A stretch of 64,000 bases of DNA from Actimicrobium sp035984655 (GTDB lineage Bacteria > Pseudomonadota > Gammaproteobacteria > Burkholderiales > Burkholderiaceae_D). The notes under the pieces are model-generated. The model saw only the letters and a list, made by a program, of their open reading frames with translations, was not told the origin of the DNA and ran no database searches. Numbering within the stretch: the stretch's first letter is position 1; the number at the start of each line of letters is the position of its first letter. The stretch is from assembly GCF_035984655.1 (NCBI RefSeq), contig NZ_JAXCHT010000011.1, positions 1 to 64,000 on the forward strand, read 5' to 3'. Made by a program: the position numbers and the translations under genes. This document shows positions 37,471 to 46,491 of this stretch, piece by piece.

Positions 37471-37610
37471 TTAGTTTCGGACAATGAAACTTACCCAATC
37501 AACCCGCCCGAGTTCGTTAATGAGAAAAGTCCGTGCGTTGAGTCCCCTGCCGAGCAGAAAGCGGCTACATGGGCTCCCTCTCCGGCATTAACTACATGGC
37601 GATCTATTCG

Positions 37611-37739
37611 TTACTTGCCTTTGCGCTGGGTGATGATCCAGACCGCAAGTATGACAATAACTGCGATTAGACATATTGCCCCCCACGGGCCACCATAACC
37701 ACTCATCCAACCGCCGCCCCACATATGGCCCAGCATCAT
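37611..37739 (-). CDS. 42-residue Gly/Trp-rich membrane micro-protein
   Basis: A short gene reading MMLGHMWGGGWMSGYGGPWG then AICLIAVIVILAVWIITQRKGK and TAA. Glycine/tryptophan-rich N-termini followed by one membrane span and a basic end occur in many tiny bacterial membrane proteins, often near metal or stress genes. AAGG lies a few bases before the ATG pair. No function is known. It lies between the IS5 element and the Cys/His-rich protein on the same strand. Confidence 0.5.
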   Translation of the reverse strand: MMLGHMWGGGWMSGYGGPWGAICLIAVIVILAVWIITQRKGK

Positions 37740-37931
37740 CGAACCTTGCGCCAAAGCGCTCCCATTATGCTCATCGGTGCAGTCGCATTTAAGAAAACAG
37801 TTAAATTTTTCATATTTACTCTCAAGTCAGCAAAATTTACCCGAGTCGGTCTCTTTGGTCGGCCCGTTTGAACCGACCACATTGCTCGTCACATCGTGGG
37901 TAGCTTCGACAACAGCGGTTCTAGCAACGAG

Positions 37932-38135
37932 TCACTTCGCCGAACAGTCGCAAGCTGCTTTTGTATTTTTCTGTGCAGTGTTGCAGCAGTCCATGGCGCT
38001 CTTGGAACTGCTCTTGGCGTCGCCTACCTTGTTATGATCATGGCACTCGGCTGCTTTGAGATGCTGCTTCGCGGCTGCTTCGTGATCGCTGGCAGCTTGT
38101 TTGTGCAGAACGCTGGCTTCATTGGCATGTGGCAT
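37932..38135 (-). CDS. 67-residue His/Cys-containing soluble protein
   Basis: MPHANEASVLHKQAASDHEA, AAKQHLKAAECHDHNKVGDA, KSSSKSAMDCCNTAQKNTKA, ACDCSAK. It is an alpha-helical, Ala/Lys/His-rich protein with a CC and a C-x-C near the end, which suggests metal binding. The start at 38135 is set by AGGAAAT nine bases upstream; a longer frame to 38222 lacks a site. I have a loose memory of similar short proteins in Burkholderiales, not a named family. Possibly transcribed with the micro-protein at 37611. Confidence 0.6.
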   Translation of the reverse strand: MPHANEASVLHKQAASDHEAAAKQHLKAAECHDHNKVGDAKSSSKSAMDCCNTAQKNTKAACDCSAK

Positions 38136-38571
38136 GGTGTAATTTCCTAGGGTGGAGAAGTGGATGGGCCGAAAGACAACACGCAGCGACTGAGCGCTCG
38201 CCCTATCGCAATGCCGTTCCACAATAGGTCTTTAAATTCGATTGAACGGTGCGGTTGCGTACGCAAGAGCGAAACAAAAACAACACGCCGGAGGATGACC
38301 GGCTACTCGCGAAGTGAAATTCTGATCGTTTGATCTCATCACCGTTAACGCCGCCTAACTGTTACCGATTTTCTCGACCTCAGCGATTTCACTGAACGAT
38401 TCGGCCTCGCCCGACTCCAGCATGCCAATCTACCGACTGCTGTACGCCGCATTGCTGCCATTCATTGAACCCGCCTTGACCGTCTGACGTGGGTCGAAAA
38501 CGGTCTTTCATTCCATTTGCATACAGCAGAAACTGCCCCATAGAATGCGACCGGCTTACGCCAAGCACGAG
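38136..38571. other. Gene-poor stretch
   Basis: More than 400 bases without a supported gene, between the His/Cys protein and the Phd remnant. Frames on both strands here lack ribosome sites and recognisable domains. Confidence 0.4.
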
Positions 38572-38659
38572 CGCACGATTTATCCGGTATCGCGAGCTGC
38601 CCCCTTCAACGGCGGGATGTAGAAGCTCTGGAAATTGCGACGCGGGATAAATCGTGCGC
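38572..38659. repeat. Perfect 15-bp inverted repeat around 58 bases
   Basis: GCGCACGATTTATCC (38572-38586) is repeated as its complement at 38645-38659. The right arm lies just where the Phd-like protein loses similarity to its family, so the repeat marks a rearrangement point or a small mobile remnant. Confidence 0.6.
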
Positions 38660-38847
38660 CGACGGGACGGCATCCGCTCCTCCAGCGTCGGCCGCGTCGC
38701 AACGACAAGTTGTCGCCGCCGCGCAATTGGTACCAGCACCGCCGTTTCGGAGCCACGCCGCGTTATCAGTCGCGACCCACCACGGATGCAGGCGTCGAGC
38801 AATTCAATGAGGCGGGCATTGGCATACTGTACCGACCATGCTGGCAT
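38645..38847 (-). pseudogene. Phd/YefM-type antitoxin remnant
   Basis: From the ATG at 38847 the frame reads MPAWSVQYANARLIELLDAC then RGGSRLITRRGSETAVLVPI, which is the N-terminal DNA-binding domain of a Phd/YefM antitoxin (the common form is WxVQxAKARFSELLDAC...VTRRGxExAVLVP). After RPTLEERMPS the similarity ends and the frame runs on through unrelated sequence to 38389. No PIN or Doc toxin gene follows. Substitutions such as AKARF to ANARL support decay. Confidence 0.55.
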
Positions 38848-38930
38848 GATGACGCCACATTGACCAACAAAATGCCGGTTCCGGAAGGCCCACCAAACCG
38901 CTTCCAATCGCAACGCCGCCTCAACAAAAC

Positions 38931-39386
38931 CTAATACAACACCAACCGCAAATCGACCTTGTCCGCACCATCCCGAAACCCCTCGCGCCAGTGCGACACG
39001 ATCTCAAATCCGTGCCGGACATAAAACGGCGCGACCTTGAGGGTCGTATCGATGATCAGGTATTTGGTGGGCTGGGCATGGGTCTTGAGATGCGCAATGC
39101 GGTGTATCAGCAGCATCGTGCCCAGGCCCTTGCCGTGCCACTGCGCGTGAATTTGTCCGAACACCAGCACAGCATGATTGTATGAAGTGGATACCTCATA
39201 GCCGCCAAACCCGACCACCTTGCCATCGCAGACCACGACGAAATTCGGACCGTCCGGTTCATCGAGCGCACTGATGAACCAGTCTTCGTCTTCGGCGCTG
39301 AAGAACGCCGGGACATTGGAGCGGAAGCAGGCCAAGGCGGCATCGCGGTCGGTGCTTGCGTAGTCTCGGATGTGGGCAGTGATCAT
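38931..39386 (-). CDS. GNAT-family N-acetyltransferase
   Basis: A 151-residue acetyltransferase. The acetyl-CoA-binding motif is QWHGKGLGTMLL (about residues 82-93), preceded by the strand NHAVLVFGQIHA, with the C-terminal APFYVRHGFEIVSHW typical of the fold. The substrate is unknown; EDEDWFISALDEPDG near the start suggests the group annotated as uncharacterised GNAT enzymes. Monocistronic, no clear promoter noticed. Confidence 0.88.
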   Translation of the reverse strand: MITAHIRDYASTDRDAALACFRSNVPAFFSAEDEDWFISALDEPDGPNFVVVCDGKVVGFGGYEVSTSYNHAVLVFGQIHAQWHGKGLGTMLLIHRIAHLKTHAQPTKYLIIDTTLKVAPFYVRHGFEIVSHWREGFRDGADKVDLRLVLY

Positions 39387-39608
39387 GATTCCTGGTGTGT
39401 GAAATTTTACTGAATGCCCTGATCGTCGATACCGAACAGAACCCGTTCAATGGTACCGCCGATAGACGACGTCGGACCAGGAACCGGCAGCGACCCGATA
39501 CCCACCGGGGAGGTCGCGTTCGACAAATCGAGCAGCATGACCGTCGCGCACGGCGCGGCAATTTTCATTTCGCCTGCGCGCCGGGCGCCAGAACAGTCCA
39601 CGCCGCAA
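39387..39608. other. Short gap with a possible gene remnant
   Basis: About 220 bases. A minus-strand frame contains KIAAPCATVMLLDLSNATSP then VGIGSLPVPGPTSSIGGTIE, which looks more protein-like than a random frame and may be the end of a lost gene. There is no ribosome site or domain, so I do not call a gene. Confidence 0.25.
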
Positions 39609-40106
39609 TTACGTTGGCGATGTAGTCGACGCGCCTGCGGTCGGCGCCGGCAAGGCCAGCGCCAGATCAATCGTCCGCATCAGCGCATCGATATTGAACG
39701 GCTTGGTGAGGTAGCGGAAGAATCCGGCGCGCAGGCCTTTGTCGATGTCGCCGGCGAAGGCGTTCGAAGACAAGGCGATGACCGGGATATGGACCGTGAG
39801 CGGATCCATGCGCAGTAACGCCAGCGCATCCAAACCATTGATGCCGGGCAGGTTGATATCCATCAGAATCACGTCGGGGTGCACGCTGCGCGCCAGCACA
39901 ACGCCTGCATTGCCGTCGGTCGCGGCGAGCAAGGTCAGGTCGTCGCGCCGATCGATCAGCACCGTCACCAGGGCCAGGTTCGCCGGATTGTCTTCGACGT
40001 AAAGCACCTTGCGCCGGTCGGACTGCACGTGTTGCGACTGCGCCGCAACCCCACTGGGGCGGTGCACCAGATTTTCTGGCATGGCCGAGAGTAAATGATC
40101 CTGCAT
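39609..40106 (-). CDS. Single-domain response regulator
   Basis: A 165-residue protein with one CheY-like receiver domain: acidic pair in VLYVEDNPANLALV, phospho-accepting Asp in VILMDINLPGINGL and the conserved Lys in RYLTKPFN. No output domain; a 28-residue unstructured N-terminus precedes the domain. Alternative starts are 40082 (MPENLV) or 40166; none has a strong ribosome site. Such receivers often pair with hybrid kinases elsewhere in the genome. Confidence 0.88.
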   Translation of the reverse strand: MQDHLLSAMPENLVHRPSGVAAQSQHVQSDRRKVLYVEDNPANLALVTVLIDRRDDLTLLAATDGNAGVVLARSVHPDVILMDINLPGINGLDALALLRMDPLTVHIPVIALSSNAFAGDIDKGLRAGFFRYLTKPFNIDALMRTIDLALALPAPTAGASTTSPT

Positions 40107-40412
40107 GAAAGCCTGTGCGTAAAAGTGAGGTGAGGATCGGCGTTGCCGCCAGGGCGGCGGTAACACACGTTGTCAGCGGGGGATTATAGTGACGGGGTTT
40201 TCAAGCGTCGGCACGTTACCGGACGCAGCATCGTTGTATTTGCGCTCCCCGCCGTTGCTTCGTCGAAAGCAACCACTGCGCTTTGTTCGCCAGCGTACAT
40301 ACGAGCACCTGGCCAGCGCGCAGTCTTGCTCCATCCTGACGCAGTTGGTTCGTTGTCGTTCATGCCGCACAACCTGCCATTGCGTGCGCCTCATTCCTAC
40401 TGGAGTCACCCC
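40107..40412. other. Divergent intergenic region
   Basis: About 300 bases between the divergent response-regulator and Crp/Fnr genes. A hairpin with TTGCCGCC (40143-40150) and GGCGGTAA (40156-40163) lies in the leader of the response regulator. No clear -35/-10 pair was found. Confidence 0.4.
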
Positions 40413-41117
40413 ATGTTAAACCGTCTTCATAACCGGCTTCTCGCCGCGTTGTCCGATCCTGTTATCGAGAGGCTGCGCCCACATCTGGAACACATGAAGC
40501 TTCCGCTCGGGCAGATGCTGTACGACGCCGGAACCCCGCTGGACTTCGTGTATTTTCCGACCACGTCGATCGTCTCGTTGTTGTATGTGATGGAGGACGG
40601 CGCATCGGCCGAAATCGCCATCGTCGGCAATGATGGCATCGTCGGCCTGGCCGTATTCATGGGCGGATCGACCACCAATCATCAAGCGGTAGTACAGAGC
40701 GCGGGTTCGGCATACCGGATGCCGGCAGCGGAGCTGATGGCCGAATTCTTGCAGCGCGGCGAATTGCAGGAACTGCTGCTGCGCTACATGCAGGCGCTGT
40801 TTTCGCAAACTGCGCAGACCGCCGTGTGCAACCGCCACCACACCATTGATCAGCAACTGTGCCGCTGGCTGCTATTAAGCATGGACCTGCTGTCGGACCA
40901 GAATCTGGTGATGACCCAGGAATTGATTTCCAACATGCTCGGCGTACGCCGCCAGGGTGTCACGGAAGCTGCCAACAAATTGCAGGATGCCGGCCTGATC
41001 GAATACAGCCGCGGCAAGATCACTGTGGTGGACCGCCCGAAACTCGAAGAGCGGGTGTGCGAGTGCTACCTGGCCGTCAGGCGCGAATACGATCGCCTGA
41101 TGGTGCACCCGGCTTGA
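40413..41117 (+). CDS. Crp/Fnr-family transcriptional regulator
   Basis: A 234-residue regulator with an N-terminal cyclic-nucleotide-binding-like beta-roll (EHMKLPLGQMLYDAGTPLDF, VVQSAGSAYRMPAAELM) and a C-terminal winged helix of the Crp type (LVMTQELISNMLGVRRQGVT). No cysteine cluster of FNR is present, so it is not an oxygen sensor of that kind. The start at 40413 follows CTGGAG by seven bases. The ligand is unknown. Convergent with purM. Confidence 0.88.
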   Translation: MLNRLHNRLLAALSDPVIERLRPHLEHMKLPLGQMLYDAGTPLDFVYFPTTSIVSLLYVMEDGASAEIAIVGNDGIVGLAVFMGGSTTNHQAVVQSAGSAYRMPAAELMAEFLQRGELQELLLRYMQALFSQTAQTAVCNRHHTIDQQLCRWLLLSMDLLSDQNLVMTQELISNMLGVRRQGVTEAANKLQDAGLIEYSRGKITVVDRPKLEERVCECYLAVRREYDRLMVHPA

Positions 41118-41136
41118 CGCCGGGTCGGGACCGGTC

Positions 41137-42180
41137 TTATTCGACCAGGGTCTGATGTTCGCCGTCCTGACGTTCCCGCACAACGCCGATGCGCGACACG
41201 GTCTCGCCGGACGCGGCCAGGTGGGCCATGGCTGCCTCGGCGTTTTCCTTGGCGACGATCACCACCATCCCGATGCCGCAATTGAAGACGCGGTGCATTT
41301 CGGCGTCAGCGACATTGCCATGCTTTTGCAGCCACGAGAACAGCGGCGGCATGACCCACGATTTCTTTTGCAGCACCACAGTCAGGTGGCTTTGCAGGAC
41401 GCGCGGGACGTTTTCGACCAACCCACCGCCAGTGATGTGCACCATGCCCTTGATCTCCATCTCGGCCATCAGCGCGAGGAGCGGCTTGACGTAAATCCGG
41501 GTCGGTTCCATCAGGGTGTCGGCCAGGCTGCGACCATGGAAATCGGCCTCCAGATCCGGCTTGGCGACGGCGATGATCTTGCGCACCAGCGAGTAGCCGT
41601 TCGAATGCGCGCCGCTTGACGCCAGACCCAGCACCACGTCGCCCGGCTTGATCTTGCTGCCGTCGATGATCTTCGATTTTTCTACCACACCCACCGCAAA
41701 GCCGGCCAGGTCATATTCGCCATCCGGATACATGCTCGGCATTTCGGCGGTTTCGCCACCAATCAAGGCACAGCCGGCCTGTTCGCAACCCAGCGCGACG
41801 CCTTTGATGACGTCGGTGGCGCTTGGCACATCGAGCTTACCGCAGGCGAAATAATCGAGGAAAAACAGCGGTTCGGCGCCCTGCACCAGAATGTCATTGA
41901 CGCTCATGGCCACCAGATCAATGCCGACGGTGTCGTGGCGGTTGAGGTGAAAGGCCAGCTTGAGCTTGGTGCCAACGCCATCGGTGCCGGATACCAGCAC
42001 CGGCTCCTTGAACTTCTTGCTGATTTCAAACATCGCGCCAAAACCGCCGATGCCGGCGAGGACGCCTTCACGGGCGGTGCGCTTGGCAAAGGGCTTGATG
42101 GCTTCGACCAGCGCGTCGCCGGCATCCATGTCGACACCCGCATCGCGGTAAGAAAGGGAAACGTTTGCAGGGGTACTCAT
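41137..42180 (-). CDS. purM: Phosphoribosylformylglycinamidine cyclo-ligase
   Basis: A 347-residue purine-synthesis enzyme (AIR synthetase) with SLSYRDAGVDMDAGDALVEA at the N-terminus, VSGTDGVGTKLKLAFHLNRH, and GETAEMPSMYPDGEYDLAGF. Length normal. The start at 42180 gives MSTPANVSLSYRDAGVD, as usual in the family; no clear ribosome site. It is divergent from hda, as often seen in Burkholderiales. Confidence 0.97.
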   Translation of the reverse strand: MSTPANVSLSYRDAGVDMDAGDALVEAIKPFAKRTAREGVLAGIGGFGAMFEISKKFKEPVLVSGTDGVGTKLKLAFHLNRHDTVGIDLVAMSVNDILVQGAEPLFFLDYFACGKLDVPSATDVIKGVALGCEQAGCALIGGETAEMPSMYPDGEYDLAGFAVGVVEKSKIIDGSKIKPGDVVLGLASSGAHSNGYSLVRKIIAVAKPDLEADFHGRSLADTLMEPTRIYVKPLLALMAEMEIKGMVHITGGGLVENVPRVLQSHLTVVLQKKSWVMPPLFSWLQKHGNVADAEMHRVFNCGIGMVVIVAKENAEAAMAHLAASGETVSRIGVVRERQDGEHQTLVE

Positions 42181-42359
42181 GATGTAATTGGCAGCGAAGG
42201 CAGTAAAATAGCGGGTTGAGGCAATGACAACCGTTGTCGGTTGGCATTGAAGAAGCCGCCATTTTATCAAACCGTGCCACCAGACTGCGGGTTCATGAGA
42301 TTTTCTTTAATTACAGATAAGCCGTTCCCGACCGCATTGCGGTTTTCGGCCAGCCACGC

Positions 42360-43043
42360 ATGAGGCAAATGCTGCTCGATCTGCCGGCTCCCAAGCCGCA
42401 GACACTGACCAATTTTGAAGCCGGCCAGAACGCCGAACTGCTGGCGCTGCTGATCCGGGTCGCCGCGGGCGCTGCCATCACGCTCAGCGAGCGCTTCATC
42501 TATTGCTGGGGCGAAGCCGGCTGCGGCAAGACGCATCTGCTGCACGCGCTGGCTGGCGCCGCCCACAGCCGCTATCTCGATCCGGATGCCGACGCCGCCG
42601 CCTTTGTCCACGATCCCGCTGTCACGCTGTATCTGCTGGATGACTGCGAGCGGCTGTCGCCGTCCCTGCAGATCGCCGCCTTTGCCCTGTTCAACCAGAT
42701 CCGCGAGCATGGCGGCGCGCTGGTGTCGTGCGGCGCCCAGGCGCCGGCGCATCTGGCACTGCGCGAAGACTTGCGCACACGCCTCGGCTGGGGCCTGATC
42801 TATCAGCTGCAAAGCCTGACCGACGCAGAAAAAATCGCCGCCCTCACCCATGCCGCAGCAACCCGAGGTCTTACGCTGGCAAGCGGCGTGTTACCCTACT
42901 TGATCACTCATTTTCGGCGCGACATGCGCTCCCTCGCCGCGATGCTCGACGCACTGGATCACTACTCGCTCGAGACCCAACGACCGATCACCCTGCCGCT
43001 ACTGCGCGCACTTCTGCAACGCGAAGGCACGCCAGGCCCATGA
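42360..43043 (+). CDS. hda: DnaA regulatory inactivator Hda
   Basis: A 227-residue AAA+ protein homologous to DnaA domain III. Together with the beta clamp it stimulates ATP hydrolysis by DnaA after initiation. The N-terminal clamp-binding motif is likely QMLLDLP (residues 3-9). Walker A is GEAGCGKTHLLHAL and Walker B YLLDDCERL; the C-terminus contains RRDMRSLAAMLDALD. It overlaps the HAD gene by four bases. Confidence 0.92.
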   Translation: MRQMLLDLPAPKPQTLTNFEAGQNAELLALLIRVAAGAAITLSERFIYCWGEAGCGKTHLLHALAGAAHSRYLDPDADAAAFVHDPAVTLYLLDDCERLSPSLQIAAFALFNQIREHGGALVSCGAQAPAHLALREDLRTRLGWGLIYQLQSLTDAEKIAALTHAAATRGLTLASGVLPYLITHFRRDMRSLAAMLDALDHYSLETQRPITLPLLRALLQREGTPGP

Positions 43044-43714
43044 GCAGAATTGCCATCTTCGATCTCGACCACACGCTGCTGCCGCTGGACTCGGATTACG
43101 AGTGGGGCCGGTTCATGTGCCGCATCGGTGCGGTCGAGCCAAACGCCTTCGCCGCGCGCAACGCAGTTTTCTTTCAGCAGTACCAGAACGGCACGCTGGA
43201 CCCGCACGCCTATCTGGAATTCGCCTTCAGCACGCTGGCGCAGTTTGAGCGCGACCAGCTGGATGCCTGGCATGCCCAATTCATGCGGGAGATCATCCTG
43301 CCGGCGATCAAACCCGCCGCATTGGCACTGGTGCAAAAGCACCAGGAGGCTGGCGACCTGCCCCTGATCATCACGGCGACCAACCGCTTTGTCACCGGCC
43401 CGATCGCCCAGGCGTTTGGCGTACCGGATCTGATTGCCGCCGAAGCCGAACTCAAGGCCGATGGCAACTTCACCGGACGCGCGCTGGGCACGCCGCCATT
43501 TGGCGCCGGCAAGGTGGTCAACTTGCATGCCTGGCTGGCCGCCCGCAAGCAACGACTGGCCGACTTCAGCGCAAGCCATTTTTACAGCGATTCACAAAAC
43601 GATATTCCGCTGCTGTCGATCGTCACCCACCCCATGGCGACCAATCCCAACGACCTGCTGGCCGCGCACGCGCGGGCGCATGGTTGGCCTACCCTTGACT
43701 TATTCAATGATTAA
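43040..43714 (+). CDS. HAD-IB family phosphatase (SerB-like)
   Basis: A 224-residue HAD hydrolase, subfamily IB. Motif I is FDLDHTLLPLDSDYEWG with D8/D10, motif II is IITATNR and motif III/IV lies in FYSDSQNDIPLL. It is the histidinol-phosphatase/phosphoserine-phosphatase-like group often found between hda and pcnB in betaproteobacteria. The substrate is unproven. Four-base overlap with hda and eight-base overlap with pcnB. Confidence 0.9.
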   Translation: MSRIAIFDLDHTLLPLDSDYEWGRFMCRIGAVEPNAFAARNAVFFQQYQNGTLDPHAYLEFAFSTLAQFERDQLDAWHAQFMREIILPAIKPAALALVQKHQEAGDLPLIITATNRFVTGPIAQAFGVPDLIAAEAELKADGNFTGRALGTPPFGAGKVVNLHAWLAARKQRLADFSASHFYSDSQNDIPLLSIVTHPMATNPNDLLAAHARAHGWPTLDLFND

Positions 43715-45065
43715 AAAATTCATCCGCCGCATCCTCGGCAGCAAGACGAAAGCCATCGATCACACCAAGGCCACCGAGCTGACGCCGAAGGAACACGGCA
43801 TCGATCCGAAGCTGGTGTCGTCGAATGCGATTCGCGTGACGCAAACGCTGCAGGAAGCCGGCTTCAAGGCGTTCCTGGTCGGCGGCGCGGTGCGCGATCT
43901 GCTGCTCGGGATCAAGCCGAAAGATTTTGATATCGCCACCAACGCCACGCCGGAACAGGTCAAGAAACTGTTCCGGCGTGCCTTCATCATCGGCCGCCGC
44001 TTCCAGATCGTGCACGTGATGTTCGGCCAGGACCTGCTGGAGGTGACCACCTTCCGCGGCGCCTCGACGGAAGCCGCCCCCAAGGATGAGCACGGCCGCG
44101 TCCTGCGCGACAACACCTTCGGCGAGCAGCATGAAGATGCGGTCCGGCGTGATTTCACCATCAATGCGATGTACTACGATCCGGCCACGCAGGTGGTGCT
44201 GGATTACCACTGCGGCATGGCCGACATCCGCAACAAGACGCTGCGCATCATCGGCGTGCCGGAAGCACGCTTTCGCGAAGATCCGGTGCGACTGCTGCGG
44301 GTGGTGCGCTTTGCCGCCAAACTGGGCTTCACGATTCATCCCGAGACTGCCGCGCCGATCAAGGTAATGGCGCCGCTGATCAACAATGTCCCGGCCGCGC
44401 GCGTGTTCGATGAAATGATCAAGTTGCTGATGAGCGGCCAGGCGCTGGCCTGCCTGCAGCAGCTGCGCAAGGAAGGCCTGCATCACGGCCTGCTGCCGCT
44501 GCTCGACGTGGTGCTGGAACAGCCGCTCGGCGAAAAATTCGTGCGCCTTGCACTGGCCAGTACCGACGCCCGGGTCAAGCAGGGCAAACCGGTCTCGCCC
44601 GGCTTTCTCTTCGCCGCGCTGCTGTGGCATCAGGTACTGGAAAAATGGAGCGCCTACCAGGCCGCCGGCGAGATGCCGATTCCGGCCCTGCACCTGGCCG
44701 CCGATGATGTGCTCAACAGTCAGACCGAACAGCTCGCGCTGCAACGCAAGATCGCCTCCGACATGCGCGACATCTGGGCCATGCAGCCGCGCTTCGAACG
44801 ACGCACCGGCAAGGCGCCCTACAAGCTGCTGGAAAATCTGCGGCTGCGCGCCGGCTACGACTTCCTGCTGCTGCGCTGTGCGTCCGGTGAAATCGATGCC
44901 GAACTGGGCGAATGGTGGACTGCCTTCATGGAAGGCGACGCCGGTGAACGCGAAACCCTGATGACGCAGAAGCCGCGCGCGGTCGATGGTGCACCCAAGC
45001 GGGCCAAGCGCCGCGGCGGCCGCGGTCGCGCCCGACCGGACGAAGGCGGCGGCGCAGCCGAATGA
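43707..45065 (+). CDS. pcnB: Poly(A) polymerase I
   Basis: A 452-residue class II nucleotidyltransferase adding poly(A) tails that mark RNA for decay. Signatures are FLVGGAVRDLLLGIKPKDFD with the catalytic DFD and RFQIVHVMFGQDLLEVTTFR and RRDFTINAMYYDP. The start at 43707 (MIKKFIRRILGSKTK) matches the family and lies inside the end of the HAD gene; no other in-frame start fits. A short Arg/Lys/Gly-rich tail (KRAKRRGGRGRARPD) probably helps bind RNA. Overlaps folK by four bases. Confidence 0.95.
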   Translation: MIKKFIRRILGSKTKAIDHTKATELTPKEHGIDPKLVSSNAIRVTQTLQEAGFKAFLVGGAVRDLLLGIKPKDFDIATNATPEQVKKLFRRAFIIGRRFQIVHVMFGQDLLEVTTFRGASTEAAPKDEHGRVLRDNTFGEQHEDAVRRDFTINAMYYDPATQVVLDYHCGMADIRNKTLRIIGVPEARFREDPVRLLRVVRFAAKLGFTIHPETAAPIKVMAPLINNVPAARVFDEMIKLLMSGQALACLQQLRKEGLHHGLLPLLDVVLEQPLGEKFVRLALASTDARVKQGKPVSPGFLFAALLWHQVLEKWSAYQAAGEMPIPALHLAADDVLNSQTEQLALQRKIASDMRDIWAMQPRFERRTGKAPYKLLENLRLRAGYDFLLLRCASGEIDAELGEWWTAFMEGDAGERETLMTQKPRAVDGAPKRAKRRGGRGRARPDEGGGAAE

Positions 45066-45550
45066 GTAGCGCCCCGGTCATCGCCAGCATCGGCCTTGGG
45101 GCCAATCTGGGCGATGCGCAAACGACAGTGCAACGGGCCATCGTCGCGCTGGGCAGTTTTCCGCACACCACCGTGGTCGCGCAATCCAGTCTGTTTCGCA
45201 GCGCCCCGATCGATGCCGTTGGCGACGACTTCGTCAACGCCGTGGCGCAGCTGCACACCACGCTGAGCGCGCAGCAACTGCTGGCCGAACTGCTGCAGCT
45301 TGAACAGGTATTCGGCCGCGAGCGGTCGCATCGCAATGCGCCCCGCACCCTCGACCTTGATCTGCTACTGTTCGGCCAGCAGGAAATTGACACGGCCACG
45401 TTGACGGTGCCGCATCCGCGCCTGACCCAGCGGGCCTTTACGCTGATCCCGTTGCTGCAGATCGATCCGCTGATTGTGATACCAGGCCGCGGCGCCGCGC
45501 ATGCCTTCGTGCCGGACGTCGCCGGCCAGTCGATTCAAAAAATAATCTAG
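45062..45550 (+). CDS. folK: HPPK, folate biosynthesis pyrophosphokinase
   Basis: A 162-residue 6-hydroxymethyl-7,8-dihydropterin pyrophosphokinase. Signatures are IGLGANLGDAQTTVQRAI, FGRERSHRNAPRTLDLDLLL and VPHPRLTQRAFTLIPL. The ATG overlaps the pcnB stop. The following 300 bases to the kinase gene hold no gene I can support. Confidence 0.96.
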   Translation: MSSAPVIASIGLGANLGDAQTTVQRAIVALGSFPHTTVVAQSSLFRSAPIDAVGDDFVNAVAQLHTTLSAQQLLAELLQLEQVFGRERSHRNAPRTLDLDLLLFGQQEIDTATLTVPHPRLTQRAFTLIPLLQIDPLIVIPGRGAAHAFVPDVAGQSIQKII

Positions 45551-45849
45551 CCGGCGGAGCGCCAACCATGCAAGTTCCCGTCATCGTTGAACCCGCCAGT
45601 TTGCAGACGCCGCGCAACCTCGCCATGACGCGTGCCTGGCATCGCCATCCCAACAGGCTTGCCAGCAAACCGTGGCGGCTCGCGGCGCGGAGCAGGCCTG
45701 GGCCGGACGCCGCTGAAAATCATGCAGGAAGCCATTACACTGATCGTGTTTGTTCAATGTGCAATGTTTTATTTGAGTCAGCCGTTCAAGCGCGATGAGG
45801 TGCGGACGGCTTTATGTCTGGCGGGTGCTGTTTTCTTCATACTCAGGTC

Positions 45850-46491
45850 ATGAATTTCGATAAATACAATTACATCGTCGTCGAGGGCCCGATCGGGGTC
45901 GGTAAATCATCGCTGGCAAAACGGCTCGGGGAAAGCTTCGGCGCCCAGCTGATGCTGGAGCAGCCGCACGAGAATCCCTTCCTCGAACGGTTTTACCGCG
46001 ACGCCGCACGGTATGCGCTGCCGACCCAAATGTTTTTCCTGTTCCAGCGCATGAACCAGCTGCGCGACCTGGCGCAGACGGACTTTTTCAATGCATCGCT
46101 GGTGTCGGATTTCCTGATCGACAAGGACCCCCTGTTTGCCCGCCTGACGCTGGGCGACGACGAACTGAACCTGTATCAGCAAATGTACGATCACCTGCAT
46201 CCGCAGGCGCCGGTGCCGGATCTGGTCATCTATCTGCAGGCCGATCCGGAGACCCTGATCGAGCGCGTGCGCAAGCGCGGCGTGCCGATCGAAGCCGGGA
46301 TCTCGGAAAATTACCTGACGCGACTGTGCGAAAGCTACAGCCGTTTTTTCTATCATTACGACGCTGCCCCGCTGTTGATCGTCAACGCCGAACATCTCAA
46401 TCCGATCGAGCGCGACGAAGACTTCAACCTGCTGGTCATGCGCATCAAGAACATGCGCGGCAAGCGCGAATTTTTTAATCTCGGGGAATGA
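45850..46491 (+). CDS. Deoxynucleoside kinase family protein
   Basis: A 213-residue P-loop kinase: VVEGPIGVGKSSLAKRLGES, then QPHENPFLERFYRDAARYAL and the DRS-like SDFLIDKDPLFARLTL. This is the dAK/dGK-type family widely annotated as deoxyadenosine or deoxyguanosine kinase in betaproteobacteria, located between folK and panB. The start at 45850 (MNFDKYNYIVVEGP) matches relatives; an upstream ATG at 45814 is less likely. Substrate preference cannot be read. It overlaps panB by four bases. Confidence 0.88.
   Translation: MNFDKYNYIVVEGPIGVGKSSLAKRLGESFGAQLMLEQPHENPFLERFYRDAARYALPTQMFFLFQRMNQLRDLAQTDFFNASLVSDFLIDKDPLFARLTLGDDELNLYQQMYDHLHPQAPVPDLVIYLQADPETLIERVRKRGVPIEAGISENYLTRLCESYSRFFYHYDAAPLLIVNAEHLNPIERDEDFNLLVMRIKNMRGKREFFNLGE

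Noticed and set aside
38635..38934. Plus-strand frame of 99 codons
   Set aside because: It overlaps the Phd-like remnant in antisense and shows no domain.
39407..39608. Minus-strand frame with protein-like segment ending IGGTIERVLFGIDDQGIQ
   Set aside because: Attractive composition but no start site, domain or context; kept only as a note on the gap.
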